Shown here piece after piece: positions 1 to 13,700 of a DNA stretch of 64,000 nt. The notes below the pieces were generated by a model that did not search any database, was not told the origin of the DNA, and worked only from the letters and a program-made list of their open reading frames with translations. This stretch comes from Saxidomus purpurata. Lineage: Eukaryota > Mollusca > Bivalvia > Venerida > Veneridae. The position numbers were made by a program, and so were the translations under genes. Within the stretch, counting starts at the first letter, position 1, and every line of letters starts with the position of its first letter. The stretch is taken from NCBI GenBank assembly GCA_022818135.1, contig JAFMSR010000003.1, positions 17,902,351-17,966,350 of the forward strand, written 5' to 3'.

Positions 1-737
1 ACATCATTAGCAGAAAACAGCAACTTGAATATCCTGAAAATAGTAATATTGATACTAAATGATACAAAACGGTTCAAAGACAGTCTTAGTAGCATTGTGG
101 CTATAGCAGGTCTCGAAATGTTATCTGAGCATAATGTATTTACAAAGTCAACCTTTTACATTTTATATATTTTATGTAATATAGGTTTTTGAGACAGATG
201 TTCTAAGTATTTTCAGAACATTTTTTAAAATACGTATAGGTCACAAATATTTTGCGAAAGTTACACAAGGTTACCCACTCCGGAAAACGTTTCTTTCTTG
301 TATATCATTTGTCAAATAAAGAAAAAAGAAATGCATATCATATCAAAGTACAGTAATGACGAGTTCATACTGTTTTGACACAAAATATGTATTTCATGGA
401 CAATAAAGGTTGTACTGTCAATGCTTTAACCTTAAAAATTATGTTTTAACACAAGTTGATAGTGGTTTTAAAATACTACATTTTCGTGTATATTGCATGG
501 AAATACGTGTCTTCGTTACATACTTATTTATGAAAATAAACTGATCAATCTACAGGTACAAGGGTGATAACTCAAAAATAGGTTAAAATATGGACCTATC
601 AAATTTTCCCCAATATCTTACGCACACAAACGCGTGTGATTTTTGTTAACACTGCACTGCACAGCAAACAGACTGAGGTGTATATACCTACAGAGGTCAG
701 GCGCAGGGGTCACCCTGTCTACTTACATGCGCATGGA

Positions 738-771
<34 letters not shown>

Positions 772-1750
772 TATAAGAAGTCGATTTTAAACGTTCTCTG
801 AAGACTACAATATACGAAATGTCTACTTTATGTCTATGAAAACATATTTGCACCTGTCAATACACAATCCCACAGGGACCTGTCAGCGAACAATTTTTAA
901 ACCTGGTGAACTCGTGTCCAAAGTCATTTTCAAGGTTGCCTAAAAGTGTCAGAATTTGCCTCACACGTCTGAGTTTTCAATATTAATGACTTTCCAAAAT
1001 TCATGCAAAGAAAACGTGCTCCATAAGGTCACTCACGGTTGCTTCTAAGGAAACGCAAACCTGTCCGGTGTGTCAAAAGGATAAATTTACTTATAGTGAA
1101 TCACCGCCAAATTTGCGTTTTGCTTTCTGACCAACTTGTAGTTGGCAAGATGCTCCAATTTGCAGCTCGGCCTAGGGATTGGCTGAAAAAATTACATGGA
1201 ACACCGTAAGATTATATGTGACATTGGTTGAAAAGGTTGTGTTTACAAATGAAAAATACTTATTTAAAAGATAAAATGTAATATCTTCTGTTCGTGAATG
1301 AATGTTTTTTGACTGCTTTTCATAACATATAACATAAAACAGCCATAGAAGTAAATGCATGCCCTAAATATCACCAGCCTTCGTGGGATGGTTGTCTCCC
1401 ATGCAAAACTGTAAATAAAATTGGCTATGTTCACATAGAAACTGCATTCTCTAGTGTCCGAGAGACTAATCTGATCGAAGAAAAACAACTTTATTGGTCA
1501 ACACTCGATAGGTGAATATGATACAGGGTCACCTTTTGACTACATCTATAATGTAAGTCAATGTAAGTTAATTGGAATATCACATTTAAGATTATGCATA
1601 AAATGACTTTCATGTTGGAATATGCTTAATTCAGGCGAAAAATTAATGTCTTCATTTCACAACTGTTTAACAGATCTAGTAGGGGTATATTGCCCTGTAT
1701 TCGAGCTTCCTTACCTTGAAAATTAAAGATGACGGTCATGGATGGAAGTA
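1..1750. other. non-coding left flank of the satellite array
   Basis: I see no supportable gene here. The only open frames are short, lack splice-site context and resemble no family I know. The stretch is AT-rich and contains a 28-base T run at 741-768. The last 20 or so bases before 1751 resemble the end of a satellite monomer only weakly, so the left border of the array is fairly sharp. Confidence 0.6.
741..768 (+). repeat. poly-T tract
   Basis: There are 28 consecutive T residues. Read on the minus strand this is a poly-A run, which could be the tail of an old retroposed element, but no retroposon body is recognisable next to it. Confidence 0.85.
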
Positions 1751-4700
1751 ATTCGCTTTGTCTTGATGAGTAGGTCACGGAAATGTATAATACTTGGGGT
1801 CTATCTTTACCTTTGACCCCCCTGTGACCTAGTTTTCAGTTATGACCTAAGTTCGAGGACCGGCCTAAAAAACGGCTATAGAATTAGTTTGCAATAAGAT
1901 ATCTTCATTCTGATTGCAGTTCCTTGGATGAAAGTGATCCCTGAACAATCCCTGCGAAAATGGAGGCAAAATAATTTTTTGTCGAAAATGGCGTTTTTCC
2001 TAAGGCTATACCCTTTGCGTTTTTTTGGGGGTGAAACAACTTTTCTCTAGAATGGGGTCATGTGATACCCCATTCGCTTTGTCTTGATGAGTAGGTCACG
2101 GAAATGTATAATACTTGGGGTCTATCTTTACCTTTGACCCCCCTGTGACCTAGTTTTCAGTTATGACCTAAGTTCGAGGACCGGCCTAAAAAACGGCTAT
2201 AAAATTAGTTTGCAATAAGATATCTTCATTCTGATTGCAGTTCCTTGGATGAAAGTGATCCCTGAACAATCCCTGCGAAAATGGAGGCAAAATAATTTTT
2301 GTCGAAAATGGCGTTTTTCCTAAGGCTATACCCTTTGCGTTTTTTTGGGGGTGAAACAACTTTTCTCTAGAATGGGGTCATGTGATACCCCATTCGCTTT
2401 GTCTTGATGAGTAGGTCACGGAAATGTATAATACTTGGGGTCTATCTTTACCTTTGACCCCCCTGTGACCTAGTTTTCAGTTATGACCTAAGTTCGAGGA
2501 CCGGCCTAAAAAACGGCTATAAAATTAGTTTGCAATAAGATATCTTCATTCTGATTGCAGTTCCTTGGATGAAAGTGATCCCTGAACAATCCCTGCGAAA
2601 ATGGAGGCAAAATAATTTTTGTCGAAAATGGCGTTTTTCCTAAGGCTATACCCTTTGCGTTTTTTTGGGGGTGAAACAACTTTTCTCTAGAATGGGGTCA
2701 TGTGATACCCCATTCGCTTTGTCTTGATGAGTAGGTCACGGAAATGTATAATACTTGGGGTCTATCTTTACCTTTGACCCCCCTGTGACCTAGTTTTCAG
2801 TTATGACCTAAGTTCGAGGACCGGCCTAAAAAACGGCTATAAAATTAGTTTGCAATAAGATATCTTCATTCTGATTGCAGTTCCTTGGATGAAAGTGATC
2901 CCTGAACAATCCCTGCGAAAATGGAGGCAAAATAATTTTTGTCGAAAATGGCGTTTTTCCTAAGGCTATACCCTTTGCGTTTTTTTGGGGGTGAAACAAC
3001 TTTTCTCTAGAATGGGGTCATGTGATACCCCATTCGCTTTGTCTTGATGAGTAGGTCACGGAAATGTATAATACTTGGGGTCTATCTTTACCTTTGACCC
3101 CCCTGTGACCTAGTTTTCAGTTATGACCTAAGTTCGAGGACCGGCCTAAAAAACGGCTATAAAATTAGTTTGCAATAAGATATCTTCATTCTGATTGCAG
3201 TTCCTTGGATGAAAGTGATCCCTGAACAATCCCTGCGAAAATGGAGGCAAAATAATTTTTGTCGAAAATGGCGTTTTTCCTAAGGCTATACCCTTTGCGT
3301 TTTTTTGGGGGTGAAACAACTTTTCTCTAGAATGGGGTCATGTGATACCCCATTCGCTTTGTCTTGATGAGTAGGTCACGGAAATGTATAATACTTGGGG
3401 TCTATCTTTACCTTTGACCCCCCTGTGACCTAGTTTTCAGTTATGACCTAAGTTCGAGGACCGGCCTAAAAAACGGCTATAAAATTAGTTTGCAATAAGA
3501 TATCTTCATTCTGATTGCAGTTCCTTGGATGAAAGTGATCCCTGAACAATCCCTGCGAAAATGGAGGCAAAATAATTTTTTGTCGAAAATGGCGTTTTTC
3601 CTAAGGCTATACCCTTTGCGTTTTTTTGGGGGTGAAACAACTTTTCTCTAGAATGGGGTCATGTGATACCCCATTCGCTTTGTCTTGATGAGTAGGTCAC
3701 GGAAATGTATAATACTTGGGGTCTATCTTTACCTTTGACCCCCCTGTGACCTAGTTTTCAGTTATGACCTAAGTTCGAGGACCGGCCTAAAAAACGGCTA
3801 TAAAATTAGTTTGCAATAAGATATCTTCATTCTGATTGCAGTTCCTTGGATGAAAGTGATCCCTGAACAATCCCTGCGAAAATGGAGGCAAAATAATTTT
3901 TGTCGAAAATGGCGTTTTTCCTAAGGCTATACCCTTTGCGTTTTTTTGGGGGTGAAACAACTTTTCTCTAGAATGGGGTCATGTGATACCCCATTCGCTT
4001 TGTCTTGATGAGTAGGTCACGGAAATGTATAATACTTGGGGTCTATCTTTACCTTTGACCCCCCTGTGACCTAGTTTTCAGTTATGACCTAAGTTCGAGG
4101 ACCGGCCTAAAAAACGGCTATAAAATTAGTTTGCAATAAGATATCTTCATTCTGATTGCAGTTCCTTGGATGAAAGTGATCCCTGAACAATCCCTGCGAA
4201 AATGGAGGCAAAATAATTTTTGTCGAAAATGGCGTTTTTCCTAAGGCTATACCCTTTGCGTTTTTTTTGGGGGTGAAACAACTTTTCTCTAGAATGGGGT
4301 CATGTGATACCCCATTCGCTTTGTCTTGATGAGTAGGTCACGGAAATGTATAATACTTGGGGTCTATCTTTACCTTTGACCCCCCTGTGACCTAGTTTTC
4401 AGTTATGACCTAAGTTCGAGGACCGGCCTAAAAAACGGCTATAAAATTAGTTTGCAATAAGATATCTTCATTCTGATTGCAGTTCCTTGGATGAAAGTGA
4501 TCCCTGAACAATCCCTGCGAAAATGGAGGCAAAATAATTTTTGTCGAAAATGGCGTTTTTCCTAAGGCTATACCCTTTGCGTTTTTTGGGGGTGAAACAA
4601 CTTTTCTCTAGAATGGGGTCATGTGATACCCCATTCGCTTTGTCTTGATGAGTAGGTCACGGAAATGTATAATACTTGGGGTCTATCTTTACCTTTGACC

Positions 4701-7700
4701 CCCCTGTGACCTAGTTTTCAGTTATGACCTAAGTTCGAGGACCGGCCTAAAAAACGGCTATAAAATTAGTTTGCAATAAGATATCTTCATTCTGATTGCA
4801 GTTCCTTGGATGAAAGTGATCCCTGAACAATCCCTGCGAAAATGGAGGCAAAATAATTTTTGTCGAAAATGGCGTTTTTCCTAAGGCTATACCCTTTGCG
4901 TTTTTTTGGGGGTGAAACAACTTTTCTCTAGAATGGGGTCATGTGATACCCCATTCGCTTTGTCTTGATGAGTAGGTCACGGAAATGTATAATACTTGGG
5001 GTCTATCTTTACCTTTGACCCCCCTGTGACCTAGTTTTCAGTTATGACCTAAGTTCGAGGACCGGCCTAAAAAACGGCTATAAAATTAGTTTGCAATAAG
5101 ATATCTTCATTCTGATTGCAGTTCCTTGGATGAAAGTGATCCCTGAACAATCCCTGCGAAAATGGAGGCAAAATAATTTTTGTCGAAAATGGCGTTTTTC
5201 CTAAGGCTATACCCTTTGCGTTTTTTTGGGGGTGAAACAACTTTTCTCTAGAATGGGGTCATGTGATACCCCATTCGCTTTGTCTTGATGAGTAGGTCAC
5301 GGAAATGTATAATACTTGGGGTCTATCTTTACCTTTGACCCCCCTGTGACCTAGTTTTCAGTTATGACCTAAGTTCGAGGACCGGCCTAAAAAACGGCTA
5401 TAAAATTAGTTTGCAATAAGATATCTTCATTCTGATTGCAGTTCCTTGGATGAAAGTGATCCCTGAACAATCCCTGCGAAAATGGAGGCAAAATAATTTT
5501 TGTCGAAAATGGCGTTTTTCCTAAGGCTATACCCTTTGCGTTTTTTTGGGGGTGAAACAACTTTTCTCTAGAATGGGGTCATGTGATACCCCATTCGCTT
5601 TGTCTTGATGAGTAGGTCACGGAAATGTATAATACTTGGGGTCTATCTTTACCTTTGACCCCCCTGTGACCTAGTTTTCAGTTATGACCTAAGTTCGAGG
5701 ACCGGCCTAAAAAACGGCTATAAAATTAGTTTGCAATAAGATATCTTCATTCTGATTGCAGTTCCTTGGATGAAAGTGATCCCTGAACAATCCCTGCGAA
5801 AATGGAGGCAAAATAATTTTTGTCGAAAATGGCGTTTTTCCTAAGGCTATACCCTTTGCGTTTTTTGGGGGTGAAACAACTTTTCTCTAGAATGGGGTCA
5901 TGTGATACCCCATTCGCTTTGTCTTGATGAGTAGGTCACGGAAATGTATAATACTTGGGGTCTATCTTTACCTTTGACCCCCCTGTGACCTAGTTTTCAG
6001 TTATGACCTAAGTTCGAGGACCGGCCTAAAAAACGGCTATAAAATTAGTTTGCAATAAGATATCTTCATTCTGATTGCAGTTCCTTGGATGAAAGTGATC
6101 CCTGAACAATCCCTGCGAAAATGGAGGCAAAATAATTTTTGTCGAAAATGGCGTTTTTCCTAAGGCTATACCCTTTGCGTTTTTTTGGGGGTGAAACAAC
6201 TTTTCTCTAGAATGGGGTCATGTGATACCCCATTCGCTTTGTCTTGATGAGTAGGTCACGGAAATGTATAATACTTGGGGTCTATCTTTACCTTTGACCC
6301 CCCTGTGACCTAGTTTTCAGTTATGACCTAAGTTCGAGGACCGGCCTAAAAAACGGCTATAAAATTAGTTTGCAATAAGATATCTTCATTCTGATTGCAG
6401 TTCCTTGGATGAAAGTGATCCCTGAACAATCCCTGCGAAAATGGAGGCAAAATAATTTTTGTCGAAAATGGCGTTTTTCCTAAGGCTATACCCTTTGCGT
6501 TTTTTTGGGGGTGAAACAACTTTTCTCTAGAATGGGGTCATGTGATACCCCATTCGCTTTGTCTTGATGAGTAGGTCACGGAAATGTATAATACTTGGGG
6601 TCTATCTTTACCTTTGACCCCCCTGTGACCTAGTTTTCAGTTATGACCTAAGTTCGAGGACCGGCCTAAAAAACGGCTATAAAATTAGTTTGCAATAAGA
6701 TATCTTCATTCTGATTGCAGTTCCTTGGATGAAAGTGATCCCTGAACAATCCCTGCGAAAATGGAGGCAAAATAATTTTTGTCGAAAATGGCGTTTTTCC
6801 TAAGGCTATACCCTTTGCGTTTTTTTGGGGTGAAACAACTTTTCTCTAGAATGGGGTCATGTGATACCCCATTCGCTTTGTCTTGATGAGTAGGTCACGG
6901 AAATGTATAATACTTGGGGTCTATCTTTACCTTTGACCCCCCTGTGACCTAGTTTTCAGTTATGACCTAAGTTCGAGGACCGGCCTAAAAAACGGCTATA
7001 GAATTAGTTTGCAATAAGATATCTTCATTCTGATTGCAGTTCCTTGGATGAAAGTGATCCCTGAACAATCCCTGCGAAAATGGAGGCAAAATAATTTTTG
7101 TCGAAAATGGCGTTTTTCCTAAGGCTATACCCTTTGCGTTTTTTTGGGGGTGAAACAACTTTTCTCTAGAATGGGGTCATGTGATACCCCATTCGCTTTG
7201 TCTTGATGAGTAGGTCACGGAAATGTATAATACTTGGGGTCTATCTTTACCTTTGACCCCCCTGTGACCTAGTTTTCAGTTATGACCTAAGTTCGAGGAC
7301 CGGCCTAAAAAACGGCTATAAAATTAGTTTGCAATAAGATATCTTCATTCTGATTGCAGTTCCTTGGATGAAAGTGATCCCTGAACAATCCCTGCGAAAA
7401 TGGAGGCAAAATAATTTTTGTCGAAAATGGCGTTTTTCCTAAGGCTATACCCTTTGCGTTTTTTTGGGGGTGAAACAACTTTTCTCTAGAATGGGGTCAT
7501 GTGATACCCCATTCGCTTTGTCTTGATGAGTAGGTCACGGAAATGTATAATACTTGGGGTCTATCTTTACCTTTGACCCCCCTGTGACCTAGTTTTCAGT
7601 TATGACCTAAGTTCGAGGACCGGCCTAAAAAACGGCTATAAAATTAGTTTGCAATAAGATATCTTCATTCTGATTGCAGTTCCTTGGATGAAAGTGATCC

Positions 7701-10700
7701 CTGAACAATCCCTGCGAAAATGGAGGCAAAATAATTTTTTGTCGAAAATGGCGTTTTTCCTAAGGCTATACCCTTTGCGTTTTTTTGGGGGGTGAAACAA
7801 CTTTTCTCTAGAATGGGGTCATGTGATACCCCATTCGCTTTGTCTTGATGAGTAGGTCACGGAAATGTATAATACTTGGGGTCTATCTTTACCTTTGACC
7901 CCCCTGTGACCTAGTTTTCAGTTATGACCTAAGTTCGAGGACCGGCCTAAAAAACGGCTATAAAATTAGTTTGCAATAAGATATCTTCATTCTGATTGCA
8001 GTTCCTTGGATGAAAGTGATCCCTGAACAATCCCTGCGAAAATGGAGGCAAAATAATTTTTGTCGAAAATGGCGTTTTTCCTAAGGCTATACCCTTTGCG
8101 TTTTTTTGGGGGTGAAACAACTTTTCTCTAGAATGGGGTCATGTGATACCCCATTCGCTTTGTCTTGATGAGTAGGTCACGGAAATGTATAATACTTGGG
8201 GTCTATCTTTACCTTTGACCCCCCTGTGACCTAGTTTTCAGTTATGACCTAAGTTCGAGGACCGGCCTAAAAAACGGCTATAAAATTAGTTTGCAATAAG
8301 ATATCTTCATTCTGATTGCAGTTCCTTGGATGAAAGTGATCCCTGAACAATCCCTGCGAAAATGGAGGCAAAATAATTTTTGTCGAAAATGGCGTTTTTC
8401 CTAAGGCTATACCCTTTGCGTTTTTTGGGGGTGAAACAACTTTTCTCTAGAATGGGGTCATGTGATACCCCATTCGCTTTGTCTTGATGAGTAGGTCACG
8501 GAAATGTATAATACTTGGGGTCTATCTTTACCTTTGACCCCCCTGTGACCTAGTTTTCAGTTATGACCTAAGTTCGAGGACCGGCCTAAAAAACGGCTAT
8601 AAAATTAGTTTGCAATAAGATATCTTCATTCTGATTGCAGTTCCTTGGATGAAAGTGATCCCTGAACAATCCCTGCGAAAATGGAGGCAAAATAATTTTT
8701 GTCGAAAATGGCGTTTTTCCTAAGGCTATACCCTTTGCGTTTTTTTGGGGGTGAAACAACTTTTCTCTAGAATGGGGTCATGTGATACCCCATTCGCTTT
8801 GTCTTGATGAGTAGGTCACGGAAATGTATAATACTTGGGGTCTATCTTTACCTTTGACCCCCCTGTGACCTAGTTTTCAGTTATGACCTAAGTTCGAGGA
8901 CCGGCCTAAAAAACGGCTATAAAATTAGTTTGCAATAAGATATCTTCATTCTGATTGCAGTTCCTTGGATGAAAGTGATCCCTGAACAATCCCTGCGAAA
9001 ATGGAGGCAAAATAATTTTTGTCGAAAATGGCGTTTTTCCTAAGGCTATACCCTTTGCGTTTTTTTGGGGGTGAAACAACTTTTCTCTAGAATGGGGTCA
9101 TGTGATACCCCATTCGCTTTGTCTTGATGAGTAGGTCACGGAAATGTATAATACTTGGGGTCTATCTTTACCTTTGACCCCCCTGTGACCTAGTTTTCAG
9201 TTATGACCTAAGTTCGAGGACCGGCCTAAAAAACGGCTATAAAATTAGTTTGCAATAAGATATCTTCATTCTGATTGCAGTTCCTTGGATGAAAGTGATC
9301 CCTGAACAATCCCTGCGAAAATGGAGGCAAAATAATTTTTGTCGAAAATGGCGTTTTTCCTAAGGCTATACCCTTTGCGTTTTTTTGGGGGTGAAACAAC
9401 TTTTCTCTAGAATGGGGTCATGTGATACCCCATTCGCTTTGTCTTGATGAGTAGGTCACGGAAATGTATAATACTTGGGGTCTATCTTTACCTTTGACCC
9501 CCCTGTGACCTAGTTTTCAGTTATGACCTAAGTTCGAGGACCGGCCTAAAAAACGGCTATAAAATTAGTTTGCAATAAGATATCTTCATTCTGATTGCAG
9601 TTCCTTGGATGAAAGTGATCCCTGAACAATCCCTGCGAAAATGGAGGCAAAATAATTTTTGTCGAAAATGGCGTTTTTCCTAAGGCTATACCCTTTGCGT
9701 TTTTTTGGGGGTGAAACAACTTTTCTCTAGAATGGGGTCATGTGATACCCCATTCGCTTTGTCTTGATGAGTAGGTCACGGAAATGTATAATACTTGGGG
9801 TCTATCTTTACCTTTGACCCCCCTGTGACCTAGTTTTCAGTTATGACCTAAGTTCGAGGACCGGCCTAAAAAACGGCTATAAAATTAGTTTGCAATAAGA
9901 TATCTTCATTCTGATTGCAGTTCCTTGGATGAAAGTGATCCCTGAACAATCCCTGCGAAAATGGAGGCAAAATAATTTTTGTCGAAAATGGCGTTTTTCC
10001 TAAGGCTATACCCTTTGCGTTTTTTTGGGGGTGAAACAACTTTTCTCTAGAATGGGGTCATGTGATACCCCATTCGCTTTGTCTTGATGAGTAGGTCACG
10101 GAAATGTATAATACTTGGGGTCTATCTTTACCTTTGACCCCCCTGTGACCTAGTTTTCAGTTATGACCTAAGTTCGAGGACCGGCCTAAAAAACGGCTAT
10201 AGAATTAGTTTGCAATAAGATATCTTCATTCTGATTGCAGTTCCTTGGATGAAAGTGATCCCTGAACAATCCCTGCGAAAATGGAGGCAAAATAATTTTT
10301 GTCGAAAATGGCGTTTTTCCTAAGGCTATACCCTTTGCGTTTTTTTGGGGGTGAAACAACTTTTCTCTAGAATGGGGTCATGTGATACCCCATTCGCTTT
10401 GTCTTGATGAGTAGGTCACGGAAATGTATAATACTTGGGGTCTATCTTTACCTTTGACCCCCCTGTGACCTAGTTTTCAGTTATGACCTAAGTTCGAGGA
10501 CCGGCCTAAAAAACGGCTATAAAATTAGTTTGCAATAAGATATCTTCATTCTGATTGCAGTTCCTTGGATGAAAGTGATCCCTGAACAATCCCTGCGAAA
10601 ATGGAGGCAAAATAATTTTTGTCGAAAATGGCGTTTTTCCTAAGGCTATACCCTTTGCGTTTTTTTGGGGGTGAAACAACTTTTCTCTAGAATGGGGTCA

Positions 10701-13700
10701 TGTGATACCCCATTCGCTTTGTCTTGATGAGTAGGTCACGGAAATGTATAATACTTGGGGTCTATCTTTACCTTTGACCCCCCTGTGACCTAGTTTTCAG
10801 TTATGACCTAAGTTCGAGGACCGGCCTAAAAAACGGCTATAAAATTAGTTTGCAATAAGATATCTTCATTCTGATTGCAGTTCCTTGGATGAAAGTGATC
10901 CCTGAACAATCCCTGCGAAAATGGAGGCAAAATAATTTTTGTCGAAAATGGCGTTTTTCCTAAGGCTATACCCTTTGCGTTTTTTTGGGGGTGAAACAAC
11001 TTTTCTCTAGAATGGGGTCATGTGATACCCCATTCGCTTTGTCTTGATGAGTAGGTCACGGAAATGTATAATACTTGGGGTCTATCTTTACCTTTGACCC
11101 CCCTGTGACCTAGTTTTCAGTTATGACCTAAGTTCGAGGACCGGCCTAAAAAACGGCTATAAAATTAGTTTGCAATAAGATATCTTCATTCTGATTGCAG
11201 TTCCTTGGATGAAAGTGATCCCTGAACAATCCCTGCGAAAATGGAGGCAAAATAATTTTTGTCGAAAATGGCGTTTTTCCTAAGGCTATACCCTTTGCGT
11301 TTTTTTGGGGGTGAAACAACTTTTCTCTAGAATGGGGTCATGTGATACCCCATTCGCTTTGTCTTGATGAGTAGGTCACGGAAATGTATAATACTTGGGG
11401 TCTATCTTTACCTTTGACCCCCCTGTGACCTAGTTTTCAGTTATGACCTAAGTTCGAGGACCGGCCTAAAAAACGGCTATAAAATTAGTTTGCAATAAGA
11501 TATCTTCATTCTGATTGCAGTTCCTTGGATGAAAGTGATCCCTGAACAATCCCTGCGAAAATGGAGGCAAAATAATTTTTGTCGAAAATGGCGTTTTTCC
11601 TAAGGCTATACCCTTTGCGTTTTTTTGGGGGTGAAACAACTTTTCTCTAGAATGGGGTCATGTGATACCCCATTCGCTTTGTCTTGATGAGTAGGTCACG
11701 GAAATGTATAATACTTGGGGTCTATCTTTACCTTTGACCCCCCTGTGACCTAGTTTTCAGTTATGACCTAAGTTCGAGGACCGGCCTAAAAAACGGCTAT
11801 AAAATTAGTTTGCAATAAGATATCTTCATTCTGATTGCAGTTCCTTGGATGAAAGTGATCCCTGAACAATCCCTGCGAAAATGGAGGCAAAATAATTTTT
11901 GTCGAAAATGGCGTTTTTCCTAAGGCTATACCCTTTGCGTTTTTTTGGGGGTGAAACAACTTTTCTCTAGAATGGGGTCATGTGATACCCCATTCGCTTT
12001 GTCTTGATGAGTAGGTCACGGAAATGTATAATACTTGGGGTCTATCTTTACCTTTGACCCCCCTGTGACCTAGTTTTCAGTTATGACCTAAGTTCGAGGA
12101 CCGGCCTAAAAAACGGCTATAAAATTAGTTTGCAATAAGATATCTTCATTCTGATTGCAGTTCCTTGGATGAAAGTGATCCCTGAACAATCCCTGCGAAA
12201 ATGGAGGCAAAATAATTTTTGTCGAAAATGGCGTTTTTCCTAAGGCTATACCCTTTGCGTTTTTTTGGGGGTGAAACAACTTTTCTCTAGAATGGGGTCA
12301 TGTGATACCCCATTCGCTTTGTCTTGATGAGTAGGTCACGGAAATGTATAATACTTGGGGTCTATCTTTACCTTTGACCCCCCTGTGACCTAGTTTTCAG
12401 TTATGACCTAAGTTCGAGGACCGGCCTAAAAAACGGCTATAAAATTAGTTTGCAATAAGATATCTTCATTCTGATTGCAGTTCCTTGGATGAAAGTGATC
12501 CCTGAACAATCCCTGCGAAAATGGAGGCAAAATAATTTTTGTCGAAAATGGCGTTTTTCCTAAGGCTATACCCTTTGCGTTTTTTTGGGGGTGAAACAAC
12601 TTTTCTCTAGAATGGGGTCATGTGATACCCCATTCGCTTTGTCTTGATGAGTAGGTCACGGAAATGTATAATACTTGGGGTCTATCTTTACCTTTGACCC
12701 CCCTGTGACCTAGTTTTCAGTTATGACCTAAGTTCGAGGACCGGCCTAAAAAACGGCTATAAAATTAGTTTGCAATAAGATATCTTCATTCTGATTGCAG
12801 TTCCTTGGATGAAAGTGATCCCTGAACAATCCCTGCGAAAATGGAGGCAAAATAATTTTTGTCGAAAATGGCGTTTTTCCTAAGGCTATACCCTTTGCGT
12901 TTTTTTGGGGGTGAAACAACTTTTCTCTAGAATGGGGTCATGTGATACCCCATTCGCTTTGTCTTGATGAGTAGGTCACGGAAATGTATAATACTTGGGG
13001 TCTATCTTTACCTTTGACCCCCTGTGACCTAGTTTTCAGTTATGACCTAAGTTCGAGGACCGGCCTAAAAAACGGCTATAAAATTAGTTTGCAATAAGAT
13101 ATCTTCATTCTGATTGCAGTTCCTTGGATGAAAGTGATCCCTGAACAATCCCTGCGAAAATGGAGGCAAAATAATTTTTGTCGAAAATGGCGTTTTTCCT
13201 AAGGCTATACCCTTTGCGTTTTTTTGGGGGTGAAACAACTTTTCTCTAGAATGGGGTCATGTGATACCCCATTCGCTTTGTCTTGATGAGTAGGTCACGG
13301 AAATGTATAATACTTGGGGTCTATCTTTACCTTTGACCCCCCTGTGACCTAGTTTTCAGTTATGACCTAAGTTCGAGGACCGGCCTAAAAAACGGCTATA
13401 AAATTAGTTTGCAATAAGATATCTTCATTCTGATTGCAGTTCCTTGGATGAAAGTGATCCCTGAACAATCCCTGCGAAAATGGAGGCAAAATAATTTTTG
13501 TCGAAAATGGCGTTTTTCCTAAGGCTATACCCTTTGCGTTTTTTTGGGGGTGAAACAACTTTTCTCTAGAATGGGGTCATGTGATACCCCATTCGCTTTG
13601 TCTTGATGAGTAGGTCACGGAAATGTATAATACTTGGGGTCTATCTTTACCTTTGACCCCCCTGTGACCTAGTTTTCAGTTATGACCTAAGTTCGAGGAC

